Positions 51,167 through 59,883 of a stretch of DNA of 64,000 nucleotides are shown here, piece after piece. Source of the stretch: Deminuibacter soli (GTDB lineage: Bacteria; Bacteroidota; Bacteroidia; Chitinophagales; Chitinophagaceae); contig NZ_QTJU01000011.1 in the NCBI RefSeq assembly GCF_003412455.1, forward strand, positions 62,001-126,000, in the 5' to 3' direction. The notes under the pieces are model-generated. The model was not told the origin of the DNA. It ran no database searches and was given only the letters and a program-made list of their open reading frames with translations. The first letter of the stretch is position 1; each line of letters begins with the position of its first letter. The position numbers and the translations under genes were made by a program.

Positions 51167-54100
51167 ATGAATCGAGTGCTACGCTCCCCCTCTTTCGGGC
51201 GTTTTTACCGAGTTCTGTTTATCCTGTTACTGTTCGGGGCGCATACTTCCTGCGCCATTGCACAAAAATGGCGACTGATTCAACCTGCTTTTGCTACCAG
51301 CGATGCACCGGTTATTGGCTATTCCGTGGCCGATTATGGTGCAACCGGCGATGGGGCAACCGATGTTACCGGCATTTTCCAGCAACGCCTCGATTCGCTG
51401 GGGCTTATCGGGGGCGGTACCCTGTTTGTACCCACCGGCAAGTATGTAATCAAGGGCAGGCTGCGTATTCCCAAAGGAGTTACCCTGCGTGGCGAATGGC
51501 AGCAGCCTGTAAAAGGCCAGCCGGTGAAAGGCACCATCCTGATGGCCTATGCCGGCAGGGGCAATGAAACCAGTGAAGCATTTATTTCCGTTGCTTCCGC
51601 CGCAGCCGTAATGGACCTGGCAATCTGGTACCCGGAGCAAACACCGGACAACATTACACCCTACCCACCTGCTATCGGGTATGGCAACGCAGCGCTCAGC
51701 TATACCAGTAATGGCAATACCACCAGGAATGTGACACTGGTAAATGCTTACAGCGGTGTGGTTTGTATTGTTGGCGGATCGGTGCCTAATATCAATGGGC
51801 TTTATGGCACACCGTTGTCACGTGGCGTGGAAATAGACGGTATAGCTGATGTAGGTCATATTGAAAGCATCCATTTTGCGCCAGGCTACTGGTCTGGTTC
51901 AGGCCTGCCCAATGCACCGGCTGCAGGCAGCAGTTTTGAATCATGGATCAAACAGCACGGTACTGGTTTTGTGATGCGCCGCAACGACTGGACATATACG
52001 AGCTTTATGGACATCGAAGGTTACCATATCGGTTACCATGCTGCGCCCTCTGTTTTAAGTCCGGGCACCGTACCCAATGCACAGAACTATGCCATTAACC
52101 TCACCAACTGCGAAACAGGCATTTATGCAGAAGGTATCAGCGGCATTGGTGTGCTGTTCTCCCGTGTAATAACCAGCGGCTGTACCAACGGTTTGGCCAT
52201 TGGCGGCGGCAGTAACAGCGATGGCACACTGCAACTGCATACCTGTACCATTAGCGGCTCACAAAACGCAGTAAAGGCCGATTCCACCTGCCTGGCGCGC
52301 ATTATCATGCAACAGTGTACCATTGGCACGGGTAAAGTGGATATAGGCGGCGGCACGTTTATGCCTTCTGATTGTGATTTCAACAATGCCGCACCGCAGA
52401 TCGTGTTGCAATCTAAATCAAGGGGATTGGTTACCGCCAACCGCTTTAAGAATGCGAAGTCTATACAAAACAATTCCGATTTTGTGGGTATCATTGACAG
52501 TGTGCCGGTAACTTTACCGCACATGCCTGCATTTCCCTCCATTGTACAGGGTACACACCAGCCCGCCCGCAAGGCATTGTATGTGGTTACCGATGCACCC
52601 TTCAATGCGCGCCACGATGGGGTAACCGATAACACCAGTGCTGTACAGGCTGCGCTAAACAAAGCGGCGGCAGATGGTGGTGGCATTGTGTTTTTACCAC
52701 CAGGCAAATACGAATTCAACGGGCATCTCAGTGTGCCTGCAGGTGTTGAGCTGAAAGGTGCTTCCGACATTAGTGCTTTGCCCATGAGCCAGGGCGCCAT
52801 ACTGGAGCCGCATGCAGATAAAAACGTACCAACCGGTACACCCTTTATTACGCTGGCAGCCAATAGCGGCATCCGCGGGCTAACCATTAACTACCCTGAG
52901 CAAACCTATGCAGCCAATTACCCGGCCAATATCATCTCCTATCCCTATGCCATACGCGCAAGCGGCGCTAACGTGTATATCGTAAACATTGCCATGCGCG
53001 CCGTATACCAGGGTATTGACCTGTTTACCAATAAATGTGATAACCACTATGTCGATTTTATCACAGGCCAGTTCTTTAAAAGCGTAATACGTGTTGGCGG
53101 CGGATCAGCCGGCGGGCAGATTTCCAATGCACAGGTAAACCCGATTGCTTTTGCTGTAGGCGGTGACGACGAATGGGGCAATTGGCCTAACTCGGCGCCC
53201 AGCAATAACAATGGTCCCGTGTACACCTATAACCACTCCAGCCAGGACTTCCTGACGCTGGGTAATTGTTCTAACGAAGTGCTGTTTAACAACTTCGTGT
53301 TTGGTCCGGCAAATGGTGTGCTGTTTTTAAGTGAAGGAGCAGGTGCATCAGGCATTTGCCATGGTATGGAAATAGATGGCTCCTCTACTGCCATCAACCT
53401 CCAGGGCATGGGCACCGCAGGCTTCGATTTTATTGACGCGGGCGCAATTACCACCAAGGAAAACGATGCAGACACCGGCACTTCCAATTTTAAAACTTCT
53501 GCCAGCTTCGCTTCCCGTACATTCAATTTATACAATGGCACTTTCACCGGTTACCCCGGGCAAAGTTTCATTATGAATGGCGGTACCATTAACCTGCAGG
53601 GCACCGGCTTCATACAGGCCGGCAATTTACGTTTTGCAGACATCAAAAGCGGCAGGTTGAATATGCACAACGCATCGGTATGGCCGGTACCGGCTATTTT
53701 GAAAAACGGTGAGGAAGCCAACTTTTCTGTGCGCTCCTCCATCATGGACAGCACAGGCATCGTTCCGGCCAAAACAGCTGCTTTCAAAAACAACCTGGGT
53801 AACGCGTATACGGTGGTAATAAAAGGTGCACTGGACCGCCATGGCTGGACAGCCTTTGCTTCTTCCAATACCAGGGCTGCACAAAATGCGCTCGACAGCA
53901 CCGACTATACCCGCTGGGATAGCAACGCAGAGCAAGTGCCCGGTCAAACCTTTACGGTTGACATGAAGACGATCAATACCATTCACCGCGTGGTGCTGGA
54001 TGCAACGCAGAGCATCAACGATTTTCCCGCAGGATATGAAGTGCGCGTTGCCAAAGACACCCTGCACTGGAGCAATCCCGTTGCTTCCGACAATGGCTTG

Positions 54101-55231
54101 CAGGGTATGACTTTAATCACTTTCCCTGATACGGCCTGCCGTTACGTACGTGTTACGCAAACCGGTTACAAAGGCGGAATGTTCTGGTCAATCCATGAGT
54201 TCTATGCGTTTGGCAAAGTAAATGTTACCGGTATCTCCATCCCATTGCCCATACGTACGATAAAACCGGATTCTGCTGCGAAACTTGCAGCGGTTATTAC
54301 GCCCGCTATTGCCACCAATAAAGCAGTTACCTGGACATCGGATAACACCGCTGTTGCCACTGTTGATACTGCCGGTAAAGTACATGCTGTTGGCGGCGGC
54401 ACTGCCATAATACGTGTTACTTCGGTTGATGCGGGCATTTATGCCGTCGACACCGTTACTGTACCTGTGGGGCTATCTCCTTACCTGGGCGCCCCCTATA
54501 CTATTCCGGGTATTGTTGAAGCAGAGAATTTCGACAACGGCGGACAAGGTGTTGCTTATTTTGACAATGATTCTGCCAACAAGGGCGGCAATCAATATCG
54601 CCCCAGCGAAAGCGTAGATGCGGAAGTATGTGGCGAAGGCGGCTACGATGTGGGTTCTACAGAACCGGGCGAATGGATGAAATATACCGTGAACGTTTTA
54701 AAGGACGGTGTTTATACCTTGGAGGTAAGAGCAGCCTCACCCAATAACGGCAGTAAACTGCAGGTTGAAATGGATGGGGTAAATATCTCCGGCACCGTGA
54801 ACCTGCCCAATACCGGTGGCTGGCAAACTTATCAGTCGGCCTCGGTAACTACACCGCTGTTAAAAGCCGGCCAGCATATACTGCGTATCGTTATCGGCAG
54901 TTATGGTTTTAACCTGAACTATGTGCGCTTCCTTGAATCAACTTCAAGACCTGTGAAGAAGGCAGCCGCTGAAGCAAAAATAGTGGTATACCCCAACCCC
55001 GTTACCACCGGCACCATAGGGCTGCAGTTAACCAACCTGCCTGCAGGCAAGTACCAGGTGATACTGGTAAACAACCTGTACCAGCCTGTATTGCAAACGC
55101 AGTTAACCGTAACAAGCGGCGTAGCCAACTACAGCTGGCCCTTAACGCGTAACCTGCCTGCCGGTTATTATCACCTGCAACTGGTTACGCCGCAAGGCAC
55201 ACATTTTACGCAGCCGGTATTAATACCTTAA
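51167..55231 (+). CDS. multidomain T9SS-secreted pectate-lyase-superfamily protein
   Basis: A 1,354-residue secreted protein. After a signal peptide, two Pectate_lyase_3 beta-helix modules occur in tandem: from about 50 (YSVADYGATGDGATDVTGIF ...) and again from about 471 (FNARHDGVTDNTSAVQAALNKAAADGGGIVFLPPGKY). Then an F5/8 type C-like domain (about 889-1017), a Big_2 Ig-like domain (about 1019-1100, DNTAVATVDTAGKVHAVGGGTAIIRV), a CBM6 (about 1105-1255, IVEAENFDNGGQGVAYFD ...) and a type IX C-terminal sorting domain (from about 1263, VVYPNPV...). It probably acts on a cell-surface or extracellular polysaccharide; the linkage and whether both helices are catalytic are unknown. Confidence 0.87.
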   Translation: MNRVLRSPSFGRFYRVLFILLLFGAHTSCAIAQKWRLIQPAFATSDAPVIGYSVADYGATGDGATDVTGIFQQRLDSLGLIGGGTLFVPTGKYVIKGRLRIPKGVTLRGEWQQPVKGQPVKGTILMAYAGRGNETSEAFISVASAAAVMDLAIWYPEQTPDNITPYPPAIGYGNAALSYTSNGNTTRNVTLVNAYSGVVCIVGGSVPNINGLYGTPLSRGVEIDGIADVGHIESIHFAPGYWSGSGLPNAPAAGSSFESWIKQHGTGFVMRRNDWTYTSFMDIEGYHIGYHAAPSVLSPGTVPNAQNYAINLTNCETGIYAEGISGIGVLFSRVITSGCTNGLAIGGGSNSDGTLQLHTCTISGSQNAVKADSTCLARIIMQQCTIGTGKVDIGGGTFMPSDCDFNNAAPQIVLQSKSRGLVTANRFKNAKSIQNNSDFVGIIDSVPVTLPHMPAFPSIVQGTHQPARKALYVVTDAPFNARHDGVTDNTSAVQAALNKAAADGGGIVFLPPGKYEFNGHLSVPAGVELKGASDISALPMSQGAILEPHADKNVPTGTPFITLAANSGIRGLTINYPEQTYAANYPANIISYPYAIRASGANVYIVNIAMRAVYQGIDLFTNKCDNHYVDFITGQFFKSVIRVGGGSAGGQISNAQVNPIAFAVGGDDEWGNWPNSAPSNNNGPVYTYNHSSQDFLTLGNCSNEVLFNNFVFGPANGVLFLSEGAGASGICHGMEIDGSSTAINLQGMGTAGFDFIDAGAITTKENDADTGTSNFKTSASFASRTFNLYNGTFTGYPGQSFIMNGGTINLQGTGFIQAGNLRFADIKSGRLNMHNASVWPVPAILKNGEEANFSVRSSIMDSTGIVPAKTAAFKNNLGNAYTVVIKGALDRHGWTAFASSNTRAAQNALDSTDYTRWDSNAEQVPGQTFTVDMKTINTIHRVVLDATQSINDFPAGYEVRVAKDTLHWSNPVASDNGLQGMTLITFPDTACRYVRVTQTGYKGGMFWSIHEFYAFGKVNVTGISIPLPIRTIKPDSAAKLAAVITPAIATNKAVTWTSDNTAVATVDTAGKVHAVGGGTAIIRVTSVDAGIYAVDTVTVPVGLSPYLGAPYTIPGIVEAENFDNGGQGVAYFDNDSANKGGNQYRPSESVDAEVCGEGGYDVGSTEPGEWMKYTVNVLKDGVYTLEVRAASPNNGSKLQVEMDGVNISGTVNLPNTGGWQTYQSASVTTPLLKAGQHILRIVIGSYGFNLNYVRFLESTSRPVKKAAAEAKIVVYPNPVTTGTIGLQLTNLPAGKYQVILVNNLYQPVLQTQLTVTSGVANYSWPLTRNLPAGYYHLQLVTPQGTHFTQPVLIP

Positions 55232-55261
55232 CTGCAGCTTTATATAACCGGGCATTGTAAT

Positions 55262-55320
55262 TAAACCGGCAATTGTATTGATGCAACACATGGTATGTTG
55301 ACAATATGATTGCCGGTTTA
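55262..55320 (+). terminator. terminator after the lyase gene
   Basis: TAAACCGGCAAT (55262-55273) pairs with ATTGCCGGTTTA (55309-55320), a 12-bp perfect stem with a 35-base loop that can pair further inside. The T-tract is short. Confidence 0.6.
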
Positions 55321-55475
55321 TAGTAAGCAGCAACCGACGTTACCTATGCTTTCCCTTGCACAATTCCTACTGGTGAGAAAACCGTTTCAACGTTGGTTCA
55401 AAGACCTGTTAAACCTGGTAAATGGGCTATTGGATATACCTTGCAATTTTTTGCTATTCCCCCAAACGCAAAAAA

Positions 55476-55498
55476 CCCGCAAACTCAATATTTGCGGG
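55476..55498 (-). terminator. terminator of tRNA-Ser
   Basis: CCCGCAAA (55476-55483) pairs with TTTGCGGG (55491-55498). On the minus strand the stem is followed by TTTTTTG, and it is 30 bases beyond the tRNA 3' end. Confidence 0.8.
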
Positions 55499-55527
55499 CT
55501 TTTGACAGTCTTTGATTATTCATCAAG

Positions 55528-55616
55528 CGGTGAGGGCGGGATTCGAACCCGCGGTACAGTTTAACCCGTACGGCAGTTTAGCAAACTACTGATTTCAGCC
55601 ACTCATCCACCTCACC
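55528..55616 (-). tRNA. tRNA-Ser (anticodon GCT)
   Basis: An 89-nt gene with a long variable arm, as expected for class II tRNA. Acceptor stem GGTGAGG with CCTCACC and discriminator G; anticodon stem-loop GTAGT-TTGCTAA-ACTGC gives GCT; variable-arm stem CGTACGG.../...TGTACCG; T-arm CGGGTTCGAATCCCG. CCA is not encoded. Confidence 0.95.
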
Positions 55617-55845
55617 AACCTTTCCTCCGTATTGGAAGGGGTTGCAAAAATAGGAGTTTTGATGAAATCACAAAAATTTTTCGAAGTTTATCGGGTAATT
55701 TTTTTGAATAAATATTTGCCGCAGCCCGTATCCTGCAGCCTCACTGCATTGCAGCGCTATACGCATCACTACCAGTCACTTACCGGCAAAAAGAAACCCG
55801 GCATTCGCCGGGCACGGATAAGTTTATAGTTGGGTGGTACAGGTA

Positions 55846-57276
55846 TTACATGGCGGCCAGTTGCACTTTCTGCGTTAGCTCCATTACATTTTCACGGAAA
55901 AGGCTATCTGTATCCATCAGGTCTTTAACAGTCTGGCAGCTGTGTATTACCGTGGTATGGTCACGGCCGCCGAAATGTTCACCAATGGTTTTAAGCGAAT
56001 TTTTGGTAAAGGCTTTTGCGAGATACATGGTAATCTGGCGTGCCTGTACAATTTCACGTTTCCTGGTTTTCTGCAACAGCTTATCGTACGATACATCAAA
56101 GTATTCACAAACCATTTTCTGAATGGCTTCGATGGTGATTTCCTTGCTGCTTGTTTTAACAAAATTGCGCAGTACCTTTTTTGCAAGCTCCAGGTCAATC
56201 TCTCTTTTGTTGAGGGATGACTGTGCCAGCAGTGAAATTAAAGCGCCTTCCAGTTCACGTACATTGGTATTAATGTTATATGCCACGTATTTTACTACTT
56301 CTTTCGGCATATCCAAACCATCATTCTTCATTTTGCGCTCCAGTATCTCGATCCTGGTTTCATAGTCAGGAATCTGCAGGTCGGCGCTTAAGCCCCAGCG
56401 AAAGCGGCTCAGCAAGCGTTCCTGCATGCCATCAAGATCTTTCGGTGGCTTATCTGAAGTGAGCACCAGCTGTTTGCCACTCTGGTGCAGGTGATTGAAG
56501 ATGGCAAAAAATGCATCCTGCGATTTCTCAGCGCGGGCAAAAAATTGCACATCATCTATTATCAGTACATCAATAAGCTGGTAGAAATGTATAAAGTCGT
56601 TAATAGCATTGTTGCGGCTATGATCCTGGAACTGGTTAATAAACTTCTCGCTGCTTACATACAATACCACTTTGTTGGGATGCAGGCGCTTTACTTCATT
56701 ACCGATACCTTGTGCAAGGTGTGTTTTGCCCAACCCCACACCGCCATATATAACAAGCGGATTGAATGAGTTAGCGCCAGGCTTCTCTGCTACGGTTTTA
56801 CCGGCCCTTCGTGCCACACGGTTGCTGTCGCCCTCTATAAATGAATCGAATGTATAAATAGGATTCAATTGCGGGTCGATCTGCATTTTCTTAAGACCGG
56901 GAATAACAAAAGGATTTTTAACCGGGTTGTTGATCACCAGCGGAAAGTCCATTTCGTTATTGGTATATACGCGCGCAGTGCTGGCAGGCACATCCATGGT
57001 ACCATTGCGGCCATTGTTACCACTGTCGACCATGATGCGGTATTCCAGGCGTGCATCTTTTCCAAGTTCCCGCTTCAATGTTTTGGCCAGGAGATTCACG
57101 TAATGCTCTTCCAGGTACTCAAAAAAGAATTGGCTGGGTACCTGAATCATCAACACATTTTCTTTTACCTCAATCGCCTTGATCGGTTCAAACCACGTCT
57201 TGAAATGCTGCCACTCTACTATATCCTTGATAATCTTCAAGCAATTTGCCCAGACTATATCAGCGGTTTTGGTCAT
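55846..57276 (-). CDS. dnaA: chromosomal replication initiator DnaA
   Basis: A 476-residue protein with all four domains. Domain I (1-80, VWANCLKIIKDIVEWQHFKTWFEPI), a variable domain II, the AAA+ domain III with Walker A GGVGLGKT (178-185), Walker B VLIIDDVQFF (237-246), SSEKFINQF and SRFRWGLSADLQIPDYETRIEIL, and domain IV with the DNA-binding signature HFGGRDHTTVIHSCQTVKDL near the C-terminus. It binds DnaA boxes to start replication. It is not preceded by recognisable DnaA boxes, and dnaN/recF are not adjacent, as is usual in Bacteroidota. Confidence 0.98.
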   Translation of the reverse strand: MTKTADIVWANCLKIIKDIVEWQHFKTWFEPIKAIEVKENVLMIQVPSQFFFEYLEEHYVNLLAKTLKRELGKDARLEYRIMVDSGNNGRNGTMDVPASTARVYTNNEMDFPLVINNPVKNPFVIPGLKKMQIDPQLNPIYTFDSFIEGDSNRVARRAGKTVAEKPGANSFNPLVIYGGVGLGKTHLAQGIGNEVKRLHPNKVVLYVSSEKFINQFQDHSRNNAINDFIHFYQLIDVLIIDDVQFFARAEKSQDAFFAIFNHLHQSGKQLVLTSDKPPKDLDGMQERLLSRFRWGLSADLQIPDYETRIEILERKMKNDGLDMPKEVVKYVAYNINTNVRELEGALISLLAQSSLNKREIDLELAKKVLRNFVKTSSKEITIEAIQKMVCEYFDVSYDKLLQKTRKREIVQARQITMYLAKAFTKNSLKTIGEHFGGRDHTTVIHSCQTVKDLMDTDSLFRENVMELTQKVQLAAM

Positions 57277-57328
57277 AGTAAATGATAAACGATTTATTAT
57301 GAGTAATGAATATTCCCAGGGAAAAAAA

Positions 57329-57370
57329 TCCCAAAAAATTCGTTCAATGCACTGAAAAAATTTTTTGGGA
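57329..57370 (-). terminator. hairpin between the 5'-nucleotidase and dnaA genes
   Basis: TCCCAAAAAATT (57329-57340) pairs perfectly with AATTTTTTGGGA (57359-57370). On the minus strand it is followed by TTTTTTT, so it can end the 5'-nucleotidase transcript 45 bases after its stop, just upstream of dnaA. Confidence 0.65.
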
Positions 57371-57414
57371 CAGGAGGGCGAATATCACACCTTTAATGTT
57401 GAAAAAAAAATTTT

Positions 57415-58350
57415 TTAGTCACTTGTTTTTTCGCCAATAATAACAGTATTGGTATGAACCAAATTTTTCTTTCCGCCTCCTGAAATATTTATGTCCAAAC
57501 GCCCCAATGCCAAACCGCCCCAACCCGCCTGATGCACGACTACGTCGCTGTTCCGGCGATTTTTATATACACGCGGCGCATCGAAAAAACGATGCGTGTG
57601 TGCACCCAGAATTACATCTATATCGTATGATTGTTGTGCCAGCCGCTCATCACTCATTATCCCCATGTCAAAATATTTATCCCCAAGGTGCGACAAGCAA
57701 ATAACCAGGTTACAGTACTCTTTTGTTCTTAAAACGTTCGCAGTTTCATTTGCAGCGGCGATAGGATCAAGGCATTTTGTGTTGCCGTACAAGTTTGCCT
57801 GTGTCTGCCCTTTCAAATCAATTCCTATACCAAATACACCTGCTTTAATAATTCCCTTCTCAAATGTTTTGTACGGCACTACCCGTTCTTTCATACTGGT
57901 GGCGCTGAAATCATAATTGCAATTCACCACTGCAAAACTGGCATGCTGTAATTGGTGCGACAGGTTATCAATGCCTGCATCGAAATCATGCTCGCCCAAT
58001 GTAACTGCATCGTACCGCAGCAGGCTCATGGCCTTTATCTCCGGTTCGCCTTTATACAAACTGAACAATGGTGATGGTTGAAAGAAGTCGCCTGAATCGA
58101 ATAATAATACCTGTGCTGTTGTTTTCCTGATCTCCTGAATCAATGCAGCCCTTGCCTGTATACCGCCCCTGCCCTGCCAGCGCCCGCCATCCATGGGAAA
58201 GGGTTGCAGCTGGCTGTGCATATCGTTCGTATGCAGTAATGTAATGCATGCCTTTTCGTCAGCAAGCTGTCGCGCAGCTTTCGCTGAAAAAAATAAAGTA
58301 CTGCATGATGTAACCGTTTCTTTGAAAAATGATCGCCTGTTAAGGTGCAT
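57415..58350 (-). CDS. 5'-nucleotidase, metallophosphatase half
   Basis: A 311-residue exported protein that corresponds only to the catalytic N-terminal half of UshA-type 5'-nucleotidases. The start NRRSFFKET fits a Tat signal. Metal motifs: LLHTNDMHSQL (Asp, His), FDSGDFFQ (Asp), CLSHLG (His), GAHTHRFF (His). The usual GNHE/D motif reads GEHDFD, so the metal-ligand Asn is Glu. The nucleotide-binding C-terminal half is encoded by the preceding gene, which overlaps this one by 11 bases. Together they would form the usual two-domain enzyme. Confidence 0.88.
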   Translation of the reverse strand: MHLNRRSFFKETVTSCSTLFFSAKAARQLADEKACITLLHTNDMHSQLQPFPMDGGRWQGRGGIQARAALIQEIRKTTAQVLLFDSGDFFQPSPLFSLYKGEPEIKAMSLLRYDAVTLGEHDFDAGIDNLSHQLQHASFAVVNCNYDFSATSMKERVVPYKTFEKGIIKAGVFGIGIDLKGQTQANLYGNTKCLDPIAAANETANVLRTKEYCNLVICLSHLGDKYFDMGIMSDERLAQQSYDIDVILGAHTHRFFDAPRVYKNRRNSDVVVHQAGWGGLALGRLDINISGGGKKNLVHTNTVIIGEKTSD

Positions 58351-59077
58351 AGGTTATGCGGTTTTCTACGGCTGCGCCAATGGCTTTTCCATTTTGCGTA
58401 AGCGATTGCACGTATCCAACCATTGCATCACTGAACAAATAATTGCTGCTTACCTGCTCCTGTCCACGCAACATCAAACAATTGTCGCCGCCTCCGGCAA
58501 TGTAATCAGTGTTTGCTATATAATACCATGCATTTTCATTCAGGGGTGCGCCGTCAATCACAATATCCTGCGCCTGCCGGCTGCGTATTTTCATGCTGAT
58601 GCCTGAGCATGGCCATCCGCTGCGCCCTGCTACATGATCAAGCAGGGAGCGAACAATACTGCCTTTGCATTTCTGCACCACAATAACGTTGTTGTAAGGC
58701 ATCAGCGCATATATATCCTCAACGGAAACCTCTCCCTTCTGTATGGCCGATCTGATGCCGCCGTAGTTGATGAACGCCGCACTTATATGCACACCTGCCT
58801 TTTTCTCCGCCATAGCACGCATGCCATCCGCCAAAAAATTGCCCAAAGCACTTTCCGGCTGTTTTTTATACATCGTAAACGTTGCAAAACCGATAATGGT
58901 GTGCATATACCTGTACAGGCTGTCTGTATAAGGCTGAAGAAATTGTTGCATTACACTGTCTGTGCGGTAAGATGCGCGTAGCTCATAATCCCTGTATTGC
59001 ACCTGCACTGTTCGTTTGGCATTCGTACAAGCAATCACCCAGAAGGTAAGTAATGTAACAGATAGGTGCAGTTTCAT
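58340..59077 (-). CDS. 5'-nucleotidase, C-terminal (nucleotide-binding) half
   Basis: A 245-residue lipoprotein (signal ending VIAC). It corresponds to the 5_nucleotid_C domain: ESALGNFLADGMRA, FINYGGIRSAIQKGEVSVEDIYALMPYNNVIV, and YYIANTDYIAGGGDN, which supply the substrate-binding loop. It precedes the metallophosphatase-half gene with an 11-base overlap, so the order of the two domains along the operon is reversed relative to the fused enzyme. The lipid anchor would hold the complex at the membrane. Confidence 0.88.
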   Translation of the reverse strand: MKLHLSVTLLTFWVIACTNAKRTVQVQYRDYELRASYRTDSVMQQFLQPYTDSLYRYMHTIIGFATFTMYKKQPESALGNFLADGMRAMAEKKAGVHISAAFINYGGIRSAIQKGEVSVEDIYALMPYNNVIVVQKCKGSIVRSLLDHVAGRSGWPCSGISMKIRSRQAQDIVIDGAPLNENAWYYIANTDYIAGGGDNCLMLRGQEQVSSNYLFSDAMVGYVQSLTQNGKAIGAAVENRITYAP

Positions 59078-59295
59078 AGTTAAGCGTCACATCTCTGAAG
59101 ATACATCATTTTAATATTTGCCATCACTTAATTTTTTGTTTTCAGCTGCTATATTTTTTTTAGTTTGATTATCCAGTATTTATATAACAACACCAACAAA
59201 ATATTCTTTTACGTCCAAAGCAAATCAATTACACATACAGCCGCCTATGCAGTATCAATTTAATCGTGTAGGTTTGGGGTTTAAAATTTTATCGT

Positions 59296-59688
59296 ATGTC
59301 ATTCGAAATTACCGGCAAGCTCGTTGCCAGGCTCGATATTGTTCAACGCACAGAAACTTTCAAAACAAGAGAGTTCGTCATTGAAAAATCTGAAGATATC
59401 AATGGTCGCACCATAACCAATTATATTAAATTCCAATGTGTTCAGGATAAAACAAGCATGCCCGACCGCTTTAAACTGGGCGATGATGTAAAAGTATCCT
59501 TCAACATCAAAGGCACTAAATGGGTGAAAGATGGCCGCGAGAACTTTATCACCAACCTCGATGCATGGCGCATGGAAACCGTTAAACTCGGCCAGGATGC
59601 ACCCCCGCAGCAAGGCAACGACACTGGCTATAATGTCAGCAACCCCGCGCCAGGCATCAGCGATGTAGTAGATGATTTGCCCTTCTGA
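59296..59688 (+). CDS. DUF3127 protein with SSB-like tail
   Basis: A 130-residue acidic protein. Residues 1-95 match DUF3127 (MSFEITGKLVARLDIVQRTETFKTREFVIE ... TNYIKFQCVQDKTSMPDRFKLGDDVKVSFNIKGTKWVKDGRENFITNLDAWRME), an OB-like beta fold found in Bacteroidota. A disordered Gly/Asn/Pro-rich linker ends in DDLPF, very like the DDDIPF tip with which SSB recruits repair and replication proteins. A nucleic-acid role is suggested but unproven. Confidence 0.88.
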   Translation: MSFEITGKLVARLDIVQRTETFKTREFVIEKSEDINGRTITNYIKFQCVQDKTSMPDRFKLGDDVKVSFNIKGTKWVKDGRENFITNLDAWRMETVKLGQDAPPQQGNDTGYNVSNPAPGISDVVDDLPF

Positions 59689-59776
59689 GTTTGAACCGGC
59701 AACTATCAGCTATAAACCAATAGCCAGGTAATTTTCACACAGGCAACATCGGTGTTTTAACGGCATTTGCATTCAC

Positions 59777-59848
59777 TACCGGCTAATGCATGCCATAAGC
59801 CGGTAATTGTATATTTTTGCAAAGGGGGATGTGTAATCCCCTTTTTTT
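59777..59848 (+). terminator. two successive hairpins after the DUF3127 gene
   Basis: TACCGGCT (59777-59784) pairs with AGCCGGTA (59798-59805). A second stem, AAAGGGGGAT (59821-59830) with ATCCCCTTT (59836-59844), is followed by TTTT. A TAnnTTTG match (TATTTTTG, 59812-59819) lies between them, so the second hairpin could instead act early in the transcript of the FAD oxidoreductase gene at 59884. Confidence 0.55.
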
Positions 59849-59883
59849 ATTGTCAACTTTTTTAGGATAAATACCTAACACGC

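Noticed and set aside
55310-55564. Open frame between the lyase gene and tRNA-Ser
   Set aside because: It runs through two terminator hairpins and into the tRNA gene, so it is not a gene.
57277-57414. Possible oriC upstream of dnaA
   Set aside because: The region is A/T-rich with a hairpin, but I found no TTATNCACA-type DnaA boxes in either orientation, and origins in this phylum are often far from dnaA.
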